Positions 12,901 to 22,700 of a stretch of DNA of 64,000 bases are shown piece by piece. Source of the stretch: Dendrolimus kikuchii (taxonomy: Eukaryota > Arthropoda > Insecta > Lepidoptera > Lasiocampidae); the NCBI GenBank assembly GCA_019925095.2, contig CM034406.1, positions 10,481,388 through 10,545,387 of the forward strand, in the 5' to 3' direction. The notes under the pieces were generated by a model. It saw only the letters and a list, made by a program, of their open reading frames with translations. It did no database searches and was not told the origin of the DNA. Within the stretch, counting starts at the first letter, position 1, and every line of letters starts with the position of its first letter. The position numbers were made by a program, and so were the translations under genes.

Positions 12901-15900
12901 AATAGTGGCCAGGTAGCACCTCTAGTGTTACAAATCTCCTACTGGTGTATCTAATACTAATCAATTTCGACCATATGGACCGTCAGTCTATCTGCTGTAC
13001 ATTCCAGTAATAAAAAAAACATTATACACAGGAAACATCTAAATATTGTTTTGGGGATATGTGTAGGATTGAGTCCGCCTCGAAGGAGATCTTATTGTTA
13101 CCCCCTAATAGTCCTGACAAAAACTCTTAGTTGTGTTCTGAATAAATGTGCAATATTATCAGTGCAAAAAATGGAGAAAGAATATAATTTCCTGTGGCCG
13201 AGCGGCCTGTCATAAGAGGCGACAAAACAACCCACAGCCAGGTGGCAGGGTATTTGACTACCCCTGGTCTAGAGTTTGCCGTCATATATATAAAGTCATA
13301 GACTACGAAGTAAAATTAAATTTCAACCTATATGTAAGAGTATGACCTTCAAAAAGTGTTCTCAAGTGGAACTTATTTTGAATAAAAACATTTGAATTTG
13401 CAATAAAAAAAAAAACTTCACAAATCACTTGATATCAATAGTACAGCAAGAAGAGCTCTTGGTTAGAACAACCCTGGACGGAAGGAAGGCAACGACAATG
13501 TTACGAGTTAAACTAAAACAAATATTTTATGTTGGTATTGCCAACAAAATTCACTATAATTTGTGTGAATCAGAGCAAATCCATCAACGACCTACTTACA
13601 AGGGATCACAATCAAAACCACTCGTCTTATCCGTGATTAATTAACCGTGCCGTGCATGCCTAATTAAATCCTCCGTCTAAAAACAAAGGGGCAAAGCTTA
13701 GAAATAATCCTGTTGCGTCACGCCCATAATATAATTAATTTATGGAAATAATGCATGGAGTAACAGACTTATTAACAGACTAAGACAAATCGCTAGGTAT
13801 TTTCTAAACTTTTAATGTTAGTTTTAAACTTTTACTTAGTATAAAATTGCAGGTTTTCACGGTCGTGGGGCGCGTTACAAACCGCATAGAGAGAGAGTGT
13901 AGAGAGAGAGATGATGTCGTCGAGGGCTTTTGAGGGCATTGGAAAATTGGGTGTCCCTGATCGCAACTTGGCAATAGTAGTTCTTGCTTGCGATGCTAGT
14001 GCCATCCCAACATGCAAATTGAATCTCATACTCCCCACCGTGTTTCCCCCGCGGTGGATAGTCTTCAAACGAAATTCCCCTCATTAAAAAAAGATTGTAT
14101 ATTTCCTCACTATCGCATTTCCCTAAATTGGGACACCCGAACGCAATAACGGGACGTTTTTGGGCTGATGTCTACCAATAAATAAAACTAAAAATGAACA
14201 CATATAGTGTCACTCTAGTGTTTGTCCTTTTATCACATACGAGTACTTCAAGTACTAAGAGTACAGATATATTTAACACACATAAATAAAAACAAGATCT
14301 TACAAAGTTTAGTCTAAATTTCATCAAGCGTTATATCAAATGGAGGCACATTTATAAGCTTTTGAGTTATTGTCATTTGTCTATTAAGAAAAACAAATAA
14401 CAAGATCACAAATGTAGATGTAGATCTGCTTAAATAAAAATATGCTGAAATACTAACGCAAGCTCACCTAGCGATAGTAGCCGTTCAGTGTAGGAGCCGA
14501 TTTATATGAGTCGTAATTTTCAATACTTCAAATTATTTATTTGCTAAAAATATTTTTTAAAGTAAGACATAAACTAATACGATAGAAGAAAACTTAACGT
14601 AGTTATTCTACCTATAATACCTTAAGCCTATAAGTAGAATACTGAGCCTAGGTCACTGTCTTTTATAGATAAGGAGCCAAGTCACACTGATCAGCGGACA
14701 ACGGTCCGAGGTAGACACCACCCTTTTCATCACCTGAATAGTTGATCAGTCGTTTTAATAGCTCTTTGTAGAAGCTCATGGTACATAATTTTTAATTGAA
14801 TTAGGGATGTAGTAATTGAATTAAAATTTAGTTGAATGAGAATTAATGTCTGTATTATATTTTTGAAACTAAAATGGTACACCAAGAACATCGCCCTATA
14901 ATTTACGCCAAAATCACTATTATTTAACTTACATGACGTGAAAACAATTTAAAGTAATTTTCCTTATTCAAATTACGCATAAGCCTTGAAGGCGTAAGTG
15001 GAAACGTGGTATAAACAATTTTCCATTTTAATTACAATAAAAATGTTTAATGTTTACTTAAATTTAATGTAAGAATTAATATTTTTATGACTACTGTTTC
15101 TTTATTACTTTAATTTATTCGATATTTTTTACATCATCAAGTTTTTTTAAAATATCCAATAGCATTTAAATACCCTTCATATTTTAGGTTTATTTAGAAA
15201 TATTACCTTTTTTAATAAAAACAAAACCGCCTTCACACTAAAAAGCAAAAAATTAATATTTTCTACAACATCTTGAAGTCGGTGCATTTTGCAATTTTGT
15301 TGCCTCATCAAGAGTGTTGGCGTTGGGCGCTCTTCAACAATAGTTGCTCTCGATTTCCCTAGAATCCACTGATCAAATCCTGACTCGGTGAGGTAATGAG
15401 ACCACCTCAGGAGTATACTCTTTTGAATAAATAAATAAATTTGAAAATCGAACCACCCTTGACGGAGAAATCGTGTAACAAGTTTACAAAAAAACATAGT
15501 CGAATGAGAACCTCCTCCATTTGGAATTCGGTTAATAAGGGAGATGAGTACCCCTGTGACCCTTTTGTCAACTTGATAATGTAAGTGATAGCCTTCTGGC
15601 ACATTGTGGGATCGCTTCACGAGCAAAAACCATATTCCTAAGCCTCAATTAACCGCGTCTATAATTTAGACGTTTTAACTTAGTAGTGGAACTTATTTAT
15701 TATTGCCTTAAGTGAACAATAAATATAGTTTATACGCAGTAATAGACGCAGTATCCCGCGGGGTTCGGAGTAGTCGCACGACAACCCCGCAGCATGGCTT
15801 TGACATGTCCTATAAAAACAATACTAGATGATATTATTAGTTATAAAAACTCAAATTTAGTTTCTGTATGAACACGTGAATCTCCACTCGATTGGTATTG

Positions 15901-16674
15901 ACGACTGTGTGAGCTCCGATTATTTATTTAAAGAGTCACACAGTTTTATATAATTACTAGCTGAATCAATAAATAAAAAAGCTGAATGATAATTGCAGAA
16001 TGTTTCAACTTTAGTAAAAAATGTGATCAAAACTTAACTGGAACAAAAAGTTTTATTATTAAAAAAAATTAAAAAGAAATTCCACTTTTAAATTTAATTT
16101 GATTTCTGAACGTCTTTTAAATTTAATTGATTTCTAAACAACGGGACGATCATCAAATGTTTGACAGGTAGGAATAGTTTCTAAGGGAAAGCGAAATTGT
16201 TGTTTTTACTATATTCCAAGCATTTTTTTTTTCATATTTACTCACCTTTTAAACCTTCCCCGGAATTCCACAAATAATTCAAAACCAAAATTAGTCAAAT
16301 CAATCCAGCCGTTCTCGACTTTTAGCGAGGCTAACAAACAGCAAATTATCTATATATATATATATATATACATACATACATACATACATACATAACTTCA
16401 CGCCAGTTCCCTTGCGGGGTAGGCACGAACAACAGAGTGCCATTTAGGCTTATTTTACACACCTCACTTGCCTCTTTGACATTCATAACTCTTGTCATGC
16501 ACACTCGTCTGTTCTTAAGGCTCCTGACATCACCTTCTGCTAGTACACGATCAATTTGATCATGGAAGGTGTGTCGTGGCCTTCCACGACTTCTGCATCC
16601 ATCCACTTTTGCATTGTATATCTGTTTAGTCATTCTTTCATCATGCATTCTTTCCACATGCCCGAACCACCGGA

Positions 16675-16735
<61 letters not shown>

Positions 16736-19700
16736 TTCTATAAGCCGGTGGGTTCATACATGACATCTATGATCTGCGAGCGACTGGGGACGCATAACAG
16801 CGAGAATGAAAAGAGAAATGTAGTATGAAAGTAAAAAGGCTCTTTTGACAGAATAAGAACTAAAGCCACAGAATAGAAGTCGTGCGAAAATAAAAGCTGA
16901 GCAACAGTTCTTTTCTTCATATAAAGTAATACAATATGCATGAGTGTGAGTGAAACAAAAAAGCTGAGCTGAATAACGAGCTTACATAGCCTTTATTTGA
17001 ATTAGCTGAAATTAAGATTTTGCTTTGAATGGACTTTAAATATTTCCACTTGAAGTAAATTACAAGCTACTTTATAAAATCACGTCGGTAATGGTTTCAA
17101 ATAACTTTCATTGCTTTGTAGCGATTGTGAAACAAGTTTCCTTTGATAAAGATTTTTGAAATAGCTAAGTTCAAGACATTTATTACATTTTCGTAATTAT
17201 TCTAGGTAGTTAAAATTGTGTTGTAACGGATTTTCATTTTAACCTCCTATCTGTATCATAGCCATTCATAGCCACGGCTTAAAAAAATATTGGAACAGAC
17301 TACTAAAGAAATATCAAATTGAAACGCGCTTAAAAGAATTGAAATATATTTTTTGTTGGTCTTATCAGTCATTCATTTTTATTTTTACAAAACAAACGAT
17401 TTGGGTTATTCTAGAGGTCAAAGACAAATAAAGTCGCATAGAAAACCCTGGCGCTGAATAAAAAAACCTTTAAAATATTTTTCCATAGTTTTTGTTCTTG
17501 AAAATATTAAAATTATAAATTGTGCAAAAGGCCCCATTTACAAATCAGGTCGTGTCAGGTTATAAACTGAATATTCGAAAGGTCAACCTAAAAGCAATTA
17601 CTTGTAGGACAAGCCACAGACAGATGTCATAAATCGGGCATCAATTACAATAAAGTTCAATTTAATTGACTTTCGCATGAATCTCCCTCAAATCTAACGA
17701 GGTGACTTTGTCGTAGAAAGTTCTTAACACTGTGTCAAATTAGTGTTTACATTTTGTAGGAAATGTAGGCACTGTGCCTCGGAAATGGAAAACTGGATTG
17801 GTAGAAGACATTGTCGCGTCGCTACGTCACTCGTGCGTCACATTATCTGCTAACTGAATGATGGGGGTGGTGCTAGGGGTGTTGAACAAGGTTGACAACA
17901 GGCTTACTGACGCGCTCAGAGATCTCAAAAGACGATTGTTTTTAAAGGAAATTAGAATTAGTTAATTAAAGAAATACATTATATTACTTAAAATAAAAAG
18001 TATTATTTTTCAAAACTAAAACAATTTTTAAGTTTTAGTAAAAATTATATTTAATGTAGTATATATCTTTATAATATACAATTCTAATGTTAGACTGTGT
18101 CTCACGGTTTTAATCTCATAGACGGGGCGCAACGGTCATACAACGGAATGTTAGAAAGAGAAAATCATTTTAGAAAGACTCAGATTGACGACGTCACCTT
18201 ATTGTTTATTGCTGAAGCAAGCAGCTGGGCTGCAGCACAGCAGAAAGCCTGAAGGCCCAACTGTGATGGATAGTGGTTACCGTCTATGGACATGAGTAAT
18301 ACCAGAGGTGTTGCCAGTAGAGTGATAACAACACCTCAAAGTCCGTTTGTCTGTAGGATGCTTAGAAAGAACACGTGTCGAAACGGTAGCAATATAAAAA
18401 TCAAAATGTCAGAAGTTGATGTAGATTTGTTGATATATTTGATTGAGGAACGCCCAGCTTTCTGGGATATTATTAACAAGGCTTATAAAATTGTGTTTCA
18501 GCTCTGACGCACATCAGGCGTGGAAAAGCGTTTGTGATATAATAATATGATAAATAATAATAATATAATGTAACATATCATACATTAAAACAATATAACA
18601 GCCTAACTAGGTTCATGTGTGATTGGTTCCATTTTTTGCCACAGGATTTAAACCGTAATACAGAGTCTAGTGTATGACATTGAACTCCTCGTCAACTCCT
18701 GTACGGAACTTGATGACATTTTTTGTGTGTGTTCAAGTGGATCGTCAGATGGTTTAGAACTTTTAATTCACAATTGGACCCGGTAGACAGCCCTGCAATC
18801 GGGTTCTTTTTAGAGTAGGATAACAGCTGCTGAGGCCGCTAGTATATCTATGATATACTTATGTACACTTAAAACAGGGATTGTGTTGTGTTGACGATTA
18901 AGAAAAACGTAATCAGGAAAATACCGAAAAGTTTTAGACAGTAACTATAGAAAAATCATCTTACATTGCCAGCCCTATCTTTATGGGGAAAGCAACCAAG
19001 GCACAAGGGAAGCTCTCTCATTGAGAGGCATACATTTTTTTTTATTGATTTAGCTTTAGCGTTAATTGAGGTCAACTCAATTTATGTTAATAAATTGATA
19101 GTACAATATGATTTTGAACATTAAAATTTATCTTCGTTATTCTCTAAACAACTTAGTGGATCAATGAAAATAATAAATACCTATTCAAAGAGGGACTCTA
19201 GATTTAATTTTCATGTATGTTTAATTTTGATAACCTGTTTTAACATAGTCCGTGAGAACAAAATGGTGGCCACAGCTATTAAAAAATGATATGAAAACAT
19301 TCTCATATATCAAAGAAAACTTACATGTTGAATGGCCGCGATAAGTACACATAGTAGTCCGTAACTAATTATAGTGGGAGTTTGTTCGTTCAAACTTTGT
19401 ATTAACTTGAAAACTTTGCTCGTTTACTCAGGCTTCTAATCAAGTTTGGATTGTTCTGAAGAATGATAGCAAATAACCCGATGGGCTTTCCTGATTAAGT
19501 ATAAGTTGCCATTGGTAACTTTAATTGAATAGACTTTAGTATACATTGTTATGAGACGAGACATGATCATGACACGTTTATACGCATTTTATCCGTGCAA
19601 AAACAGAGAAAGAATATAATTACCTGCAGCCGGGCGGCCTGTCGTAACAAGCGACAAAACAATCCACAGCCTAGTAGTAGGGTATTTGAACACCTAGTCT

Positions 19701-22700
19701 AGAGTTTGCCGCCATAATAACTTTGAGTTGTGTTCCGGCATTAGTGGCCAGCTTCCAGTCTCCCTTAAGAGAACGGCAGCACATTGGTAACACCTTGGTG
19801 TTGCAATTGTCCATAAGCGATTGTAACTACTTTCTATCAGGGTCCCGATTCTACTATTTCAATATCTTGGCGTTGCGAAGTTATTCAAAGTACGATCTCA
19901 TAGCAATAGTGTCAACAATTCGTAAGCTACTAAATCCACAATGTCTTCTCTATATCGTAAGCGGTGGAATAATAGTAGAAAAAAATAGGTATTATCATTA
20001 GCAGAAACGGCGTTAGCCCAAGTGAATATCGAAAAGCTACCAAAACTTTTAAACATTTATTTCGCGAATTTTGACTTATATAGGTAAGTATGTATAAAGA
20101 TAGAGTGGTTTGCCACGGGCACGTCATTGGTATTAACAGAATATCGAAATCAGGCAAAACTACGATTGAGACGAGGTAGTAATAGCAGAATTGGGCCCCT
20201 GGTGGGTGGTTGGCCTGTTTGCTGAACTCATGCAATAAAAAAGCATACAAAGTATGTGTACCTACTATCCCCTTATTTGCGTTACTACTGGATACAATTT
20301 ATAACTCCATACAAGTACAATCATCTCTATATTCTTTGTGATTAGACGACTTTTTCGCCTTTGAAATTTCAATTTGACCGGTTAAAAAAGGTTGCCGAAC
20401 CATAAGTACACGTACTTACTTGCTCGTACGCTATCAACCGCATAAGGACTTTAAAAGGCCGAATTGTATTAAAATAATTAGAGAAATCATCTGTACGCGA
20501 GTTTGACTCGCAGGAGCCGCGTGTTTATTTTTGTAGTACCCTCAGAAAAATAATTAGGTACCTATCCTAGAATTGACTTTAAAAAATAATAATATAATAT
20601 ATTGTATAAATAATAATATTGTAATTATTATAAAGCAAATTGGGTCTAAGGTACTATAAAATCATCCTATAATTATCTGCTACACTGATTTTACGACCGC
20701 CAGCCCTTTTCCTTTTTACGATGAATTTTATATTCCTATAGTCTTCTTGTTGCAATAATGGGTTGATTCATTGACGTTTAATTGTTTCCTATATAAAAGG
20801 ACATCGTTAAACAATTACAAGAGCTAACAAGATGGGTTCCAATGTTATTACACACAAATTTTACAAGGATTATAGAGTAAAATATGATTTACGCTGTTCT
20901 TACAGGAAACCCACTACGAATGGAGCGAAACTGACATCCTCTCACATGGATTCAGTGGCCTAAGTCTTCACAGGGCAGACAGCTTGACGCAACGTCCACT
21001 GACTAATCTGAAACGTACTGGTAGCAAAGGCAGTGCATACAGCCTCCGAAGCATTAGGAAGGAAATACCCAAGCCAGTGGACCAGATAGAAAGACCCCCA
21101 ATGATACCTGATGCAGGGTTTGGTACTTTGGAAATTAGGCTAGCGTATGAAAATTCTACATCGTCGCTTGCTGTTACTGTATTAAGGGCAAGAGGTCTCA
21201 TTGGTATGGATATGACTGGACTGGCCGATCCTTTCTGTAGATTAGAAGTTTTACCAAGAGGTATGGGAATTTAAATGTGCTTTCAAGTGAACCAGCTACA
21301 TAGAAATAAATGTTATAAGTTGTAATAGTACATTTAAGTGCTGCTTAATTGAGAAGGATATGGCAAGTAAAAATTACCGAGGCTGTATATTAGAATATAT
21401 AATTCTATAAAAGTATAGTAACAACGTCCATCAGTTTTCAGTTACAATAAAGAGTTAAAAACCCTTATAAAGTTATTTATTGCTATTTTCAGAAGGGGCA
21501 TACTCCAACAGACTTAGAACAAAAACAGTTCACAAGACGAAAAATCCTGAATTCAACGAGACTCTCCATTTCTTTGGCATCACGGAATCTGATTTAGCTG
21601 TCAAATCCTTGGAAATCGTTTTGTTTGATGATGACAGGTTCGTTATCTTAATTAATATCAATGGTTTCATACAGTACAGAATCAGAAACAGCACTTAGCG
21701 AATAGGTACGCACAAAATAAAGGAGGGCGTGAAGAAGTACCTTGTAATGTTCTTAACTTCCATCTTAATCCAAATTGTGTTATTCGTAGTTGTTATCTCA
21801 ATGTAAACGTTAATTAATAGAGTCAATAATCACTATTACAACAAACAGTAACTTTAAAGTTTTATCTCTGTAAATGCAAGAACTACGCGATGCAATCATA
21901 AAAGGTACAAGGCTGAAAGTTTAGGAAAAACCATACAACAACAACAACTTATTATTTTAAAGTTTGACCTCTTCTTTCTTGGTAATCAAATTATAGTTCA
22001 CGTAGATGCAGTGCCATAAATAGCCTTTTATGCGCCCTATTCGAGCTTCTATAACTGCGCCCCAGTTTTTTGAGATATTACAGGTACCCTAACTAGAGCA
22101 ATGCTATGTATAGGCCTACTTTATTTCATTCAGTGTGATAAAATAACGCACAAGGACCTTGGTATTGGTGGACCAATTATCTAATATTTTGGAAGAAAAA
22201 TCTATTTTTTTAAAGAACTAAAACACAAATACGCTCGTGCGCTGCCAAAAAAATGAGAGCGATGTTTGTCTAATTTTACAGAAGAAATTGATGATACTGG
22301 CATGTTGGTACGTATGTGTTGGAATCGAGCACTAGGGGCGCAGCGGGAACTTATCAGGAGCAAACCGAAAAATAATAGTCCTGCCTGGTCTAGCCGTTCT
22401 TGCGCCCCCCAGTGTCTACGCCCTGTGCCTGAGCACTGGTGGCACCGCCCTATTTACGGTACTGCGTAGATGTAGTTTATGTACTATATCATAGGTTTCA
22501 GTTTCCGTCATCGATTTTGCAAAGTTAGTGGCTCCATCAATCCGTTTTCCTAAAGTCATAAAAATTCCAGGTATGGATGCGACGAAATGGGCTCGGCGAC
22601 CGTGTCTCTTAGGGAATGCACAAAATCACCAACTCAACTTCGCTTAGCCCTCTTAGGATCTTCAGGCGCCGAACCAACTGGCCCTAGGATCTTGCTGGCT

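Larger units (their letters stand above)
7304..20905 (+). other. Large Rph intron
   Basis: 13.6 kb between in-phase linker and C2A exons. Besides listed elements, the stretches 8200-8870, 9610-10087, 10380-10830, 11250-12120, 13285-15250, 15545-16350, 16735-18280 and 18545-19590 show only AT-rich DNA. 13860-14090 is slightly GC-richer, with open frames on the minus strand but no recognised family. A small linker exon could be hidden here. Confidence 0.6.

Noticed and set aside
13832..14084. Minus-strand open frames near 13.9-14.1 kb
   Set aside because: Two overlapping frames of about 70 codons with no recognised family; reported only as a GC-richer stretch.
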